Of a DNA stretch of 42,713 bases, positions 15,363-24,814 are shown piece by piece. The stretch covers positions 1 through 42,713 of the forward strand of contig JAFMBM010000026.1 of assembly GCA_017858515.1 (NCBI GenBank), in the 5' to 3' direction. The DNA comes from Cryomorphaceae bacterium (GTDB lineage Bacteria > Bacteroidota > Bacteroidia > Flavobacteriales > Schleiferiaceae). The position numbers were made by a program, and so were the translations under genes. Numbering within the stretch: position 1 is the first letter of the stretch; each line of letters starts with the position of its first letter. Below the pieces are notes generated by a model. The model did no database searches. It was not told the origin of the DNA and saw only the letters and a list, made by a program, of their open reading frames with translations.

Positions 15363-17213
15363 ATGTTGAAAACTAGAATTCATGCTATTGTAATTGCCTT
15401 TTTCTCATTCTTTTTTGTCAACGCACAGTCTTGTGGCGGAATAGAATGGGTGGGTGTAGAGTCGGGCCAAGAAAGGGCGGTTATTTACGTTCACCCTGAA
15501 TTAAAGGGTCTGTATAAGAAGGAAATAGAACAACTTCGTACAGATATAGAAAAGTCCTCAGGCGTTTTATTGCGATTGGTAAGCAATGAGCAGGGTATTC
15601 CTAAGAATTTAAATGTCTTAGCCATTGTTCCTGCTACTGTTGCAAGGCATTACATCCCCACTCTTGAGAGTCTCGACTCTTCAGAGTATTTAATTCAATC
15701 CAACGGAAAGTACCTCATTCTTACCGCCAATGAGCTGAAAGATAAATGGGCTTGGAGCCAAGGTGTTTTAAGACTAAATCAAGAGTTAACAGGAAGTGTT
15801 TGGTTGTGGCCAGGAGACTTGGGCAAATATGTCCCTGCTAAATCTAAAATAGTTTTCTGTTCAGATCGACAGATACTTGCGGGTCAGAATTTAAAGAAGT
15901 GGGTCTATTTTACTGCGAAGGATAAGAGACAAGACGTAATCCATTGGATGGATTGGTATGGTTTGCCCATTCGGCCGGAATTTAGAGGTGGACATGCTTT
16001 CAAAGGTTGGGAGATGAAATACGCTAATTCAAATCCTGAAATTTTTGCCGTTCAAAAAGGAATTGGAAAAAACTCTAAACCCAGTGAGTTTTCAAAATTT
16101 GTTTTGTCTGAGCCAAATTATCAGAACCTAATTATACAAGAATGGAGAGCGGCTGGAAGACCTGATTTCTGGAATGTAAGTCCAAACGACGGTTTAGGGT
16201 TTGACGTTTCTACAACAACCCGCGCTTGGGATCCCGATTGGATGGATGCCGTTCAAGACAAAAAATTGACCGATGGAATCTGCGATTTTAACGGCCAAAT
16301 GCGCGATTGCAATTTTACTCCCCGCTATTTGCATTTGTGGTCTCAGCTTCTCACAGCTATGAGGCAAGAAAATCCGAAAGTAAAGCTCTCTGCCTATGCC
16401 TATGGCTATTATCGAAAGCTCGATTTGAATGATAATGTGCCAGCAGGATTGGTTATAGAACTTATAGATGAATACGATTCTGTGAATCTTCAGAATTGGA
16501 TTCTTTCAGGAGCCGAAGTGTATTTAAGACCCAATTGGTGGCATATGGGAGGCGCCGCGCCCTTCATGCGTCCCAAGCAAGAGGGCGGTTTCTTGGAAGA
16601 TGCATTGAAAAAAGGAGTGGCCGGTGTTACCATGGATGCATTGCTTGGATATTGGGGAACTCAGGGCGTAAATTATTATGTAAGCACACGCTTGGTTCAA
16701 CGTCCCGATCTTTCTACCCAGGAGGTTTTAAAGGAATATGCCTCTGCCTTTGAAGGGGCGGAAAAAGAAATTCTCGACTATATAGAATACGTAGAGAATT
16801 TCGGTCATTCATTAGGTATTCCACCCATTATGGGCAGTAGAGGTGATCAATATTTTGGTCCCTATAAAAGAGAGTGGGAGAAAAGTGGATCTAAAATGCG
16901 TCCGCTGAAAGGAAGCTATATAATTGCCTCTTCCTTATACGATGATGAATTTCTAAAGGAAGCAAGGAAGCTTTTATTCAAAGCATCAGAGAAGGCTGCC
17001 AATCCTCAAGCCCAGGATAGAATTGATTTTTTAAGGTCAGGACTGGATTCCTTCGAGATAATTCGAGATTTTATCGCTGGAAGTAATTCTTCATCCAAGC
17101 CTATTCCTTTGAACCGAAAAGAATTGAGTGCAGCCTTGGAAGTCTATGATAGCCAGTATGTTTTGTCGATCGATAATGTTATGGATCGCTTATCCCGCTT
17201 TGGGAAATTTTAG
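15363..17213 (+). CDS. Secreted DUF4838 family protein (glycoside-hydrolase-like)
   Basis: 616 residues with a signal peptide (MLKTRIHAIVIAFFSFFFVNA before QSCGG). The N-terminal part (about 40-160) looks like the alpha/beta accessory domain that precedes the barrel in alpha-glucuronidase/GH20-like enzymes (EKSSGVLLRLVS…YLIQSNGKYLILTAN). The middle (about 190-470) matches my recollection of DUF4838, a presumed TIM barrel, with RPEFRGGHAFKGWEMKYA, NDGLGFDVSTTT, LSAYAYGYYR and VTMDALLGYWGTQG; Asp and Glu residues in these strings are catalytic candidates. It is predicted to act on a glycan in the periplasm or outside. It is the first gene of a glycan-biosynthesis run (26 bp to the next gene), so it may trim or process the product made by this locus. 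Assignment is by motif recall, not search. Confidence 0.72.
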   Translation: MLKTRIHAIVIAFFSFFFVNAQSCGGIEWVGVESGQERAVIYVHPELKGLYKKEIEQLRTDIEKSSGVLLRLVSNEQGIPKNLNVLAIVPATVARHYIPTLESLDSSEYLIQSNGKYLILTANELKDKWAWSQGVLRLNQELTGSVWLWPGDLGKYVPAKSKIVFCSDRQILAGQNLKKWVYFTAKDKRQDVIHWMDWYGLPIRPEFRGGHAFKGWEMKYANSNPEIFAVQKGIGKNSKPSEFSKFVLSEPNYQNLIIQEWRAAGRPDFWNVSPNDGLGFDVSTTTRAWDPDWMDAVQDKKLTDGICDFNGQMRDCNFTPRYLHLWSQLLTAMRQENPKVKLSAYAYGYYRKLDLNDNVPAGLVIELIDEYDSVNLQNWILSGAEVYLRPNWWHMGGAAPFMRPKQEGGFLEDALKKGVAGVTMDALLGYWGTQGVNYYVSTRLVQRPDLSTQEVLKEYASAFEGAEKEILDYIEYVENFGHSLGIPPIMGSRGDQYFGPYKREWEKSGSKMRPLKGSYIIASSLYDDEFLKEARKLLFKASEKAANPQAQDRIDFLRSGLDSFEIIRDFIAGSNSSSKPIPLNRKELSAALEVYDSQYVLSIDNVMDRLSRFGKF

Positions 17214-17239
17214 GGTGAGCGAGTGTTTGAAAAGCTGAA

Positions 17240-18337
17240 ATGAGAATTTTAATTGTTGTTCCTGAGAACAAACTAGGCGGTGCCGAAAAACTGGTATATG
17301 ATCTTGCTACGGAGTGGCATAGTCAAGGAGTGGATGTGCATGTTCTCGCATTTGAGAATAGAATAAATAAGCCCTACTTCTTTCTGCCAGAACAAGGTTT
17401 CAAATACACCATGTTGCAAGAGCAGGGTAAATTGTCGAAATCCAGCATTATTAAAAAGACGCTCGCCTATATAGATCAAGAGAAGATAGAGGTTGTACAC
17501 ACCCATTTAAGTGCTATAAATTATCTTTTTCCTATTTCATTGCTCCGAAAGAAGGTTTCTTTCTTTCATACCATTCACAATCTGGCTGAGAAGGAGGCGG
17601 GTAATAAAGTGGGCAGCATTATACGTAAATGGGCATTTGGTGTAGGTAGATGGAAGGCAGTAACCATCTCTACGGAGTGCAGCCTGTCGTATAAAAAGTT
17701 CTATTCTAAATCCAACGATGTTCTGATTGTAAACGGATTGAAAGACCCTATTCCATCGCCCTTGTTCGAACAGAGGAAGGCGGAATTAGATCAATGGACT
17801 CCCAATGGACTTCGTTTTTTGCATTTAGGGAGGTTGTCGCATCAAAAGAATCAAGCACTGTTGATAAAGGCTTTTTTGGCCTTTCATGCTCAGAATCCTT
17901 CTGCCATTTTACTCCTGGGTGGACCAGAAACTAGAGAGCCAGTATCGAATGAGATTTTGGGAGAAATTAAGTCTTTGGCAAATAAAGGCGTTCATTGGCT
18001 CGGACCCATAGAATTTGCCTCAGACTATCTCTTTTTGTCCCACTTTTTCTGCCTATCCTCCCGTTTTGAAGGATTGCCCATCAGCCTTCTAGAGGCCATG
18101 GCTTGTTCTTGTTTGCCCGTTTGTACCTCCGTAGGAGGCATTCCAGAACTTTTAGCGGATGTAGTACCTTTGGCCGACCCCAAAAATGAGCAGAGTTATA
18201 TAGACTTAATGCGTAATTTGGCCCAAGAAGAGAATACAGAAATAAAGAAGAAATTGAGAGAAAAATATCTGAAAGAATATTCAATTACTCAATGTGCCCA
18301 TGCTTATTGGAAGGCGTTTAACACCCCAACAAATTGA
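17240..18337 (+). CDS. GT4-type glycosyltransferase
   Basis: 365 residues, cytoplasmic. The N-terminal Rossmann domain begins MRILIVVPENKLGGAEKLVYDLA, the typical acceptor-domain opening with a Gly-Gly-Ala-Glu loop. The C-terminal domain starts near LRFLHLGRLSHQKNQALLIKAF, and the EX7E motif is FEGLPISLLEAM (about residues 276-286), followed by VGGIPELL. It transfers a sugar from a nucleotide donor to a growing lipid-linked glycan, retaining the anomeric configuration. Donor and linkage cannot be told. Its last codon overlaps the start of the sulfotransferase gene, which implies translational coupling. Confidence 0.88.
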   Translation: MRILIVVPENKLGGAEKLVYDLATEWHSQGVDVHVLAFENRINKPYFFLPEQGFKYTMLQEQGKLSKSSIIKKTLAYIDQEKIEVVHTHLSAINYLFPISLLRKKVSFFHTIHNLAEKEAGNKVGSIIRKWAFGVGRWKAVTISTECSLSYKKFYSKSNDVLIVNGLKDPIPSPLFEQRKAELDQWTPNGLRFLHLGRLSHQKNQALLIKAFLAFHAQNPSAILLLGGPETREPVSNEILGEIKSLANKGVHWLGPIEFASDYLFLSHFFCLSSRFEGLPISLLEAMACSCLPVCTSVGGIPELLADVVPLADPKNEQSYIDLMRNLAQEENTEIKKKLREKYLKEYSITQCAHAYWKAFNTPTN

Positions 18338-19173
18338 AGACCTGTTTTTTTCATATCGAGAAGACGGCTGGAACGAGCATCTATGATGTAATTCTGTTTA
18401 ATTCTCCAGATTGCGTTGTGTTTTATCCTTGGTATTTCAAGACAAACGAACATACTCTGAGGCCTGAGAAGTTACAACGCTTTTTAGATAAAGTAGATCC
18501 CAAACGCGAAAGGGGAATTGGAGGTCATCCGCTTCGGCCAGATGATCGAATAATGAAAGACTATTTCACCTTCACTTTTCTTCGCGATCCTATCAAAAGG
18601 TATTTGAGCTACTACTTGTTTATCACGAAGCATCTTAAAATAAAGATTAGTCTAGATCAATATCTCAACGATCCCTACTTTCACGATTTTATGACTGGAA
18701 GGATGAGTGCTTCTAAAAATATCGACGAAGCATTAATGCGCTTGGAACAAATGTCTTTTGTAGGCTTAACGGAAAGATATGCTGATAGCATGCTCGCACT
18801 TAAGAGCCTAAACCCAGGTTTTATCGATAGGCTTTTCCTTTCCAATAGCCGAGAAGCAAAGAACGATTACCTAGAATTTTACAATGCTTTGTCTTCAGAA
18901 AATCAGGAGAAAGTCTTATTGAATAATCAGTTTGATAGTCGGTTGTATCAGAGAGGACTAGAATTGAACACCCGTAGTTTAAAAGGGATGAAAAATTCGA
19001 CTGAAGGTTTTGAAGTTGTTTCAGAAAAAGAATTGAATGATAGATTGATGATCTCTAAGAAGTATCGCAGAAGTCATTATTTACTGCACGATTTTCGAAT
19101 TTCCTTTAGCACGAAACTGTTTACGGGCAACAGAGCTTTTCTCACCCAAGTTCAGCACAAATGGCAATCATGA
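18334..19173 (+). CDS. Sulfotransferase family protein (PAPS-dependent, Sulfotransfer_2 type)
   Basis: 279 residues. The start is TTG at 18334, overlapping the previous stop in TTGA; no ATG precedes the conserved N-terminus, and the 5'-phosphosulfate-binding loop begins at residue 7 (HIEKTAGTSI), so this start is well supported. The 3'-phosphate-binding motif is FTFLRDPIKRYLSYY (about residues 79-93). Family members transfer sulfate from PAPS to carbohydrates. Placed between two glycosyltransferases, it most likely sulfates a sugar of the glycan made here. Its end overlaps the next gene in ATGA. Specificity is unknown. Confidence 0.85.
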   Translation: MKTCFFHIEKTAGTSIYDVILFNSPDCVVFYPWYFKTNEHTLRPEKLQRFLDKVDPKRERGIGGHPLRPDDRIMKDYFTFTFLRDPIKRYLSYYLFITKHLKIKISLDQYLNDPYFHDFMTGRMSASKNIDEALMRLEQMSFVGLTERYADSMLALKSLNPGFIDRLFLSNSREAKNDYLEFYNALSSENQEKVLLNNQFDSRLYQRGLELNTRSLKGMKNSTEGFEVVSEKELNDRLMISKKYRRSHYLLHDFRISFSTKLFTGNRAFLTQVQHKWQS

Positions 19174-20225
19174 AGAAGTATCTAGTAGCCCCTTTTACTG
19201 AGAAGCGATTTAAGGGAGGCATAACGCATCTCGCCAATTTATTAGTAGAAGAATATCCAGATTCTGAAGTCATCAATACCTTAGTTGTTGAAGGAGGAGA
19301 CGATACAAAAGGGAAGTTGAAATGGGTAAACATTCAATCTTCCATGGGCCTCATGGCGCGTTTGTGGAAAGTAGAGCCATCTTCCTTAGTTCATTTCCAT
19401 ACCTCCATATCCATTGCCTTTTTGAAAGATATGATTGTGTGTCTGCCTATATTGCTTTTCAAAAATGTGAAGCTAGTTTGGCATATCCATTATGCCGTTT
19501 ATGAGGATGTTTTCCGCTATGAAGGGAAGATGAAGTTCTTTTATAAATGGTTCTTACAGAAATGTGCTGTGGTAGTTTGCCTCGGCAAGAATTTCGAACA
19601 AGAAGTTATTGAGAATTACGGTTTGCGAAATACAGCTTACCTCATGAATCCGAGTACACTCGATATTGAGTGTAAAGAAAAAACAGGGCAAGGGCCTATT
19701 CAGTTTGCCTTCATGGGCTCACCCGATGCTAGAAAGGGAATCATTGATCTAATGAAAGCGGTTTCTAAAATGCATAAGGAGGAAGCAGAATTACATATTT
19801 ACGGCGCTCCCCTCGAGCCACAAATTGTAACCGAATTCAATAAACTCGTAGAGGAAAACGAAAATTTGGTCTACCACGGCTATATCAGTGGTGCCGATAG
19901 AATTGAAGCCATTTGCAAGTCTGATTTTCTCGTGCTTCCATCAAAGGGGGAAGGACTTCCGCTTGTAATTGTTGAGTACCTCAGTTGTGGAAAGCCGGTA
20001 ATTGTTACAGATGTGGGCGCGAATCGCGATGTGGTTCACAATGGAAAAAATGGAATTTTATTCAAGTATCAAAAATCAGAGGACCTGGCCAATGCCCTTC
20101 AATCGGCAAAGGACTGGATGACTGAGGAAAGAAGGCGAATATTAATGGAAGAAAGAAAGCTTTATCACAAAAGCTCTTTCTTTGCAACACTTAATGAAAT
20201 TTACAAACGCGCTGCCAAAGAATAA
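19170..20225 (+). CDS. GT4-type glycosyltransferase
   Basis: 351 residues from ATG 19170, which overlaps the sulfotransferase stop as ATGA; an ATG nine bases upstream (19161) is also possible. The N-terminus [25 protein letters not shown] has the usual Gly-Gly loop. The C-terminal domain starts at [20 protein letters not shown], and the EX7E motif is EGLPLVIVE (about residues 259-267), followed by [17 protein letters not shown]. It is predicted to be a retaining glycosyltransferase adding a residue to the lipid-linked glycan. The gene is followed after 2 bp by gmd, so GDP-sugar use is conceivable but unproven. Confidence 0.88.
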   Translation: MKKYLVAPFTEKRFKGGITHLANLLVEEYPDSEVINTLVVEGGDDTKGKLKWVNIQSSMGLMARLWKVEPSSLVHFHTSISIAFLKDMIVCLPILLFKNVKLVWHIHYAVYEDVFRYEGKMKFFYKWFLQKCAVVVCLGKNFEQEVIENYGLRNTAYLMNPSTLDIECKEKTGQGPIQFAFMGSPDARKGIIDLMKAVSKMHKEEAELHIYGAPLEPQIVTEFNKLVEENENLVYHGYISGADRIEAICKSDFLVLPSKGEGLPLVIVEYLSCGKPVIVTDVGANRDVVHNGKNGILFKYQKSEDLANALQSAKDWMTEERRRILMEERKLYHKSSFFATLNEIYKRAAKE

Positions 20226-20227
20226 GT

Positions 20228-21337
20228 ATGAAAAAAGCACTAGTTACAGGAATTACAGGGCAAGATGGAGCCTACTTAGCTGAACTCCTCTTAAGTAAAG
20301 GATATGAAGTTCACGGAGTTAAAAGGAGATCTTCTTTGTTCAATACAGATAGAATAGACCACCTTTATCAAGATCCACATAGTTCAGATGTTCGATTTCA
20401 TCTGCATTATGGAGATCTGTCTGATTCAATGAATATTACTCGATTGATTCAGGAAGTTCAGCCCGATGAGATTTACAATTTGGGTGCAATGTCTCATGTT
20501 CGAGTAAGTTTCGACACTCCAGAATACACCGCAAATGTGGATGGTATTGGCACTTTGAGGATTATGGAAGCGGTTCGGTTGTTAGGCTTGGCACAAAAGA
20601 CTAAAATATATCAGGCTTCTACGTCGGAACTCTATGGCCTAGTGCAAGAGGTTCCACAAAGTGAAAAAACGCCTTTTTATCCTCGCTCACCCTATGCCGT
20701 TGCAAAAATGTACGGTTACTGGATTACAGTAAACTATCGCGAGGCTTACAATATGTTCGCCTGCAACGGAATCTTATTCAATCACGAATCTCCTTTGAGA
20801 GGAGAAACCTTTGTTACTCGCAAAATAACACGCGCGGTTTCACGAATCGCATTGGGCTTGCAAGAGAGCGTGTACATGGGTAACCTAGATGCAAAAAGAG
20901 ATTGGGGACATGCAAAAGATTATGTAGAAGCCATGTGGTTGATTTTGCAACAAGACACTCCAGAAGATTTTGTTATTGCTACAGGAATAACTACGCCTGT
21001 GCGCACCTTCATAGAAATGGCATTTGGTCATGTGGGAGCCACACTGAGTTGGAAGGGCACTGGGGTGGAAGAAATCGGTTTCATTGCTTCAAGCTCAAAA
21101 GAGTTTCCTATTAAAATAGGTCAAGAGGTGGTGAAAGTAGATCCAAGATATTATAGACCAACGGAAGTAGATCTTCTCCATGGTGACCCGACTAAAGCTC
21201 AGCAAAAATTGGGTTGGAAGCCGAAGTATAGCTTGTCAGGATTGGTAGAAGACATGATGAAAGCCGATTTGGAATTGTTTAAAAAAGACCAATTCCTAAG
21301 AGAAGCTGGACATCAAACAATGAACTTCCACGAATAG
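20228..21337 (+). CDS. gmd: GDP-mannose 4,6-dehydratase
   Basis: 369 residues, the usual length. It converts GDP-D-mannose to GDP-4-keto-6-deoxy-D-mannose, the first step to GDP-L-fucose. Visible signatures: NADP-binding [12 protein letters not shown] (residues 8-19), [16 protein letters not shown], the catalytic TSELYG segment with YxxxK as PYAVAK, and [16 protein letters not shown]. The next gene (2 bp gap) is the epimerase-reductase that finishes the pathway. Start ATG 20228 follows directly on the preceding gene. Very secure assignment. Confidence 0.97.
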   Translation: MKKALVTGITGQDGAYLAELLLSKGYEVHGVKRRSSLFNTDRIDHLYQDPHSSDVRFHLHYGDLSDSMNITRLIQEVQPDEIYNLGAMSHVRVSFDTPEYTANVDGIGTLRIMEAVRLLGLAQKTKIYQASTSELYGLVQEVPQSEKTPFYPRSPYAVAKMYGYWITVNYREAYNMFACNGILFNHESPLRGETFVTRKITRAVSRIALGLQESVYMGNLDAKRDWGHAKDYVEAMWLILQQDTPEDFVIATGITTPVRTFIEMAFGHVGATLSWKGTGVEEIGFIASSSKEFPIKIGQEVVKVDPRYYRPTEVDLLHGDPTKAQQKLGWKPKYSLSGLVEDMMKADLELFKKDQFLREAGHQTMNFHE

Positions 21338-21339
21338 TA

Positions 21340-22266
21340 ATGGAGAAAAATAGCAGCTTTTATATTGCCGGACACCGTGGTATGGTAGGTTCTTCCATTG
21401 TGCGAAGATTGGAATCCTTGGGATTTACCAATATCATTAAGAGAACCTCTAAGGAGTTAGATCTCAGAGACCAAAAAGCGGTTTCTGAATTCTTCCAACA
21501 AAACAAACCCGATTATGTGTTTCTCGCTGCGGCTAAGGTGGGAGGCATTCATGCAAACAATACCTATAGAGCTGAGTTTCTCTATGATAATCTCATCATG
21601 GAGGCGAATGTAATTGACTCCGCCTACCGTGCAGGGGTTAAAAAACTGATGTTCTTAGGCTCTTCCTGCATTTACCCTAAATTGGCGCAACAGCCATTGA
21701 AAGAAGAATATCTACTCAGTGGTTTCTTAGAGTCTACCAACGAGCCCTATGCGATCGCAAAAATTGCGGGTATTAAGTTGTGTGAAACCTATAGAGATCA
21801 ATACGGGGCAGATTTCATTAGCGCCATGCCTACCAATTTATATGGACCTGGTGATAATTATGATTTGAATAATTCACACGTACTTCCTGCCATGATTCGA
21901 AAGTTTCATGAGGCCAAGGTAGAAGGGAAGGAAGTTGTGCATTTATGGGGCGATGGAAGTCCGATGAGGGAGTTTTTACACACCAATGATTTAGCAGAGG
22001 CCCTTGTTTTTCTTATGCAGAATTATTCAGATTCTTTGTTCGTCAATGTAGGGTATGGCAGTGATGTTACTATTAAACACCTAGCCGAACTGGTGAAGGA
22101 AATTGTAGGTTTTGAAGGAGATATGGAATGGGATTCTTCTAAGCCAAATGGTACACCCAGGAAATTAATGGATAGCTCAAGATTGCTAAATATGGGTTGG
22201 AAACCCAAAATTGATTTAGAATCTGGAATCCGAAGCGTATATGCAGAATACAGTCAAAGAGCCTAG
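21340..22266 (+). CDS. fcl: GDP-L-fucose synthase (epimerase/reductase)
   Basis: 308 residues. It performs the 3,5-epimerisation and 4-reduction of the gmd product to GDP-L-fucose. The family signature is clear: AGHRGMVGSSIVRRL (NADP loop), AAAKVGGIHANN, LGSSCIYPKLAQQP, YAIAKIAGIKLCETYR (catalytic Tyr-Lys), MPTNLYGPGDNYD and REFLHTNDLAEA. Together with gmd it shows that fucose, or a derivative, is in the glycan. The following GT2 gene starts 10 bp after the stop. Confidence 0.97.
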   Translation: MEKNSSFYIAGHRGMVGSSIVRRLESLGFTNIIKRTSKELDLRDQKAVSEFFQQNKPDYVFLAAAKVGGIHANNTYRAEFLYDNLIMEANVIDSAYRAGVKKLMFLGSSCIYPKLAQQPLKEEYLLSGFLESTNEPYAIAKIAGIKLCETYRDQYGADFISAMPTNLYGPGDNYDLNNSHVLPAMIRKFHEAKVEGKEVVHLWGDGSPMREFLHTNDLAEALVFLMQNYSDSLFVNVGYGSDVTIKHLAELVKEIVGFEGDMEWDSSKPNGTPRKLMDSSRLLNMGWKPKIDLESGIRSVYAEYSQRA

Positions 22267-22276
22267 CTCAAATCCA

Positions 22277-23083
22277 ATGAAAATAAGTGTCATAACCTGT
22301 ACATACAACAATGTAAACACAGTTGAGAGAGCACTACTTTCTGTCCTGAATCAAAACCATAAGGACGTTGATTATGTAGTAATCGACGGAGGGTCGACGG
22401 ATGGGACATTGGATATTTTAAATAGGTATTCATCGCAGTTTCAGACTTTTATTTCTGAACCAGATGAAGGCCTATACGATGCCTTGAACAAGGGTATCCG
22501 CCATGCGAAAGGAGAGTATATTGGCTTCCTCCACTCAGATGATTTTTTTATTACGAATGAGGTTGTCTCCAAAATAGAACAGTTCATTCTCTCTTCCTCA
22601 AAAAGACCTGCGGGGGTTTCTGGGGAAATGGTCTATTTCGCAAAAGAAGGCAGTCGCTTGAGAATTCATAGACGCTATAGCACAGCGAATTTTAAACCAT
22701 GGCAATTCCGATTTGGAGTGATGCCCGGTCATACCGCAAGCTTTATCCAAAAATCGGTTTATGAGAAATACGGACTCTACAGAACAGACTTCCGTATTGC
22801 CGCCGATTTTGATCTGTTGGTTAAACTCATTGCTGTGGAGAAACTAGCCTGGAGTTATTCTGGCGAAGTTTGGATTGCCATGGGAATGGGCGGAATAAGT
22901 ACGGCCAATATGCAAAGCAATTTTTTGCTCTCTAGGGAGATTGAAAAACTGCTGAAAGAAAAGAATATATGGACTCATCCTATTCTTCTCTACTCTAAAT
23001 ATATCTTTAAATTCTCCAGAAAACTCTACTATAATCTGCGCAAGAAATACTTGTTGGATTGGACAAGTGCCTTTGCAAAATGA
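22277..23083 (+). CDS. GT2-type glycosyltransferase
   Basis: 268 residues from ATG 22277, ahead of the conserved MKISVITCTYNN; the frame is open 12 codons further upstream inside fcl, but that extension is unlikely. GT-A fold motifs: VLNQNHKDVDYVVIDGGSTDGT, EPDEGLYDALNKGIRHAKGEY and the metal-binding HSDDFF. This WcaA-like subfamily typically ends lipid-linked repeat assembly in capsule/O-antigen loci. It inverts configuration. It ends the first tightly packed block; a 116-bp gap with no recognisable terminator follows. Confidence 0.88.
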   Translation: MKISVITCTYNNVNTVERALLSVLNQNHKDVDYVVIDGGSTDGTLDILNRYSSQFQTFISEPDEGLYDALNKGIRHAKGEYIGFLHSDDFFITNEVVSKIEQFILSSSKRPAGVSGEMVYFAKEGSRLRIHRRYSTANFKPWQFRFGVMPGHTASFIQKSVYEKYGLYRTDFRIAADFDLLVKLIAVEKLAWSYSGEVWIAMGMGGISTANMQSNFLLSREIEKLLKEKNIWTHPILLYSKYIFKFSRKLYYNLRKKYLLDWTSAFAK

Positions 23084-23199
23084 AGAAGAGTTTGAGAGAT
23101 CTTGGTCTTGTTTGAGTAGTGGGATAGTGGGAAGGAGAGATAGATAAAATAGAGCTTTAAGCGGCTCACATAAAATAAGAAGGTAGACTTCAACAGAAT

Positions 23200-23982
23200 A
23201 TGAAGATTGTTATTTTAACTCAGTCGGATGATTTTTTTATCCCAATTAACATAGATGCTATCCTAAAGAACAGCGATGCGGAAACGGTAATGGTTGCGGT
23301 TATCAATTCCAAGGGTTCTTTATCCAATAAGAAGAGCTATTTCTTAAAGGGTTTTGGTTATGTGTCTTCCGCCCGCTACGCCTTAAAAATTGTGAATCAG
23401 AAATTTCAAGATCTTCTTGATCGCATTTTGTCCTGGAAGATTCATGGCGGAATTAAGTCGATGAAATCGATTTGTGAAAAGAATGGAATTCCTTTGGTCG
23501 AGATCAGCGATCCCAATGATGAACAATTCTTAGAGAAACTAAAGAGCCTCAAGATAGATTTAATTGTTTCTTATTCTGCACCTGTGGTCTTTAAAGAGAA
23601 ATTATTGAAGCTTCCTGAGCATGGATGCATTAACCTACATTGCTCTATGCTGCCGAACTATGCCGGTCTTATGCCTAGCTTTTGGGTATTGCACAATATG
23701 GAAAAATCGACTGGGGCTACGGTGCATTATATGGATACTAAAATCGATAATGGAAAAATCATTAACCAGCAAAAGGTTGATCTAGACTCTAGTGATTCGG
23801 TGGTAGATGTAATCCGAAAGACGAAATATGTAGGCGGTAAGTTGATCGTAGAAACCATCAAGCAGATTGCAAATGGTACGGTTGAACCCAAGGAAAATAA
23901 TTTAGACGGAAAGAATTATCATTCTTGGCCAAAAGAAAAGGACTTTAAAAAATTTAGAGAAAATGGAAAAAGGTTCTGCTAA
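23200..23982 (+). CDS. Formyltransferase-family enzyme, probably sugar N-formyltransferase
   Basis: 260 residues. The core motif of the formyltransferase N-terminal domain is present: INLHCSMLPNYAGLMPSFW (Asn and His catalytic) and the downstream GATVHYMDTKIDNGKII with the catalytic Asp. The family uses N10-formyl-tetrahydrofolate; stand-alone enzymes in glycan loci formylate amino sugars on nucleotide carriers. There is no C-terminal domain as in methionyl-tRNA formyltransferase, and the length fits the short sugar type. It overlaps the next gene by 20 bp. The sugar substrate is unknown, and no aminotransferase that would supply a 4-amino sugar is in the window. Confidence 0.8.
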   Translation: MKIVILTQSDDFFIPINIDAILKNSDAETVMVAVINSKGSLSNKKSYFLKGFGYVSSARYALKIVNQKFQDLLDRILSWKIHGGIKSMKSICEKNGIPLVEISDPNDEQFLEKLKSLKIDLIVSYSAPVVFKEKLLKLPEHGCINLHCSMLPNYAGLMPSFWVLHNMEKSTGATVHYMDTKIDNGKIINQQKVDLDSSDSVVDVIRKTKYVGGKLIVETIKQIANGTVEPKENNLDGKNYHSWPKEKDFKKFRENGKRFC

Positions 23983-24814
23983 AAAGAAAACAGCCGTTAT
24001 ATCGATTGATGTAGAGGAGTGGTATCATCTGGAGTATTTCGATAGATCTAAGTGCGATGAAAGCGTTTCTGTTCTAGATGGCTTCGATTCATTCGTAGAG
24101 TTAGTAGAGAAGTATGGCATTAAATCCACCTATTTTATTGTAGGTGAGCTTATAGATTCAATCCAAGATAAACTGAAGAAGCTCCATTCGAAGGGAAATG
24201 ATATCGCCCTTCATTCTTGGTCGCATAAACGACCAGTGAGCTTAAACGAAGGAGAATTTATACAAGATATGAATCGCTCTTTGGAGGAAATGAAGAAGAT
24301 TCATTCTGAAAAGTGTGGATATAGAGCTCCTTGTTTCTCTTTAAATCGCGATTACCTAAATCAGATAATAAACGAAGGCTTTCTCTACGATTCATCTCGA
24401 ATAAATCAAGAAGAGCATCCTTTATATACCAGCTTAGATATTTCCGACTTTAAATCGGTGGTTCCAAATTCCATCTACGATAAAGGAGGCTTTAAGGAGT
24501 TTGAAGTTTCTACCATTAAGTTTTTAGGATTGAGTATTCCCATCTCGGGTGGAGGATATCTGCGCATTATTCCATGGCCCATTTATTCTATGCTTTTCAA
24601 GCGCTACATCAAAAACAACGATCACTACAATCTTTTTATCCATCCTTTTGAGCTCAGTTCTAAAAAGATTACAACGCCTAAGGAAACATCCTTCTTAACC
24701 AATTTTCGTTTCAATTATAACCGTAGGAAAGTGAAAAGGAGAATGGAAAAACTGATTCTGCTTTTGAAGAAAAATGGATTTGAATTTAAAACCTTTAAGG
24801 AATTGACTCGATGA
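23963..24814 (+). CDS. Polysaccharide deacetylase family protein (NodB fold)
   Basis: 283 residues, no signal peptide. NodB-type motifs: SIDVEEWYH (catalytic/metal Asp region), STYFIVGE, ALHSWSHKRP (two metal His) and GYRAPCFSL. The C-terminal part resembles DUF3473 as in exopolysaccharide-associated deacetylases (GGGYLRIIPW…FIHPFEL). It would remove an N-acetyl group from an amino sugar of a lipid-linked intermediate, freeing an amine that the neighbouring formyltransferase could formylate, though that coupling is inference. Overlaps its neighbours on both sides (20 bp upstream, ATGA downstream). Confidence 0.87.
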   Translation: MEKGSAKKKTAVISIDVEEWYHLEYFDRSKCDESVSVLDGFDSFVELVEKYGIKSTYFIVGELIDSIQDKLKKLHSKGNDIALHSWSHKRPVSLNEGEFIQDMNRSLEEMKKIHSEKCGYRAPCFSLNRDYLNQIINEGFLYDSSRINQEEHPLYTSLDISDFKSVVPNSIYDKGGFKEFEVSTIKFLGLSIPISGGGYLRIIPWPIYSMLFKRYIKNNDHYNLFIHPFELSSKKITTPKETSFLTNFRFNYNRRKVKRRMEKLILLLKKNGFEFKTFKELTR

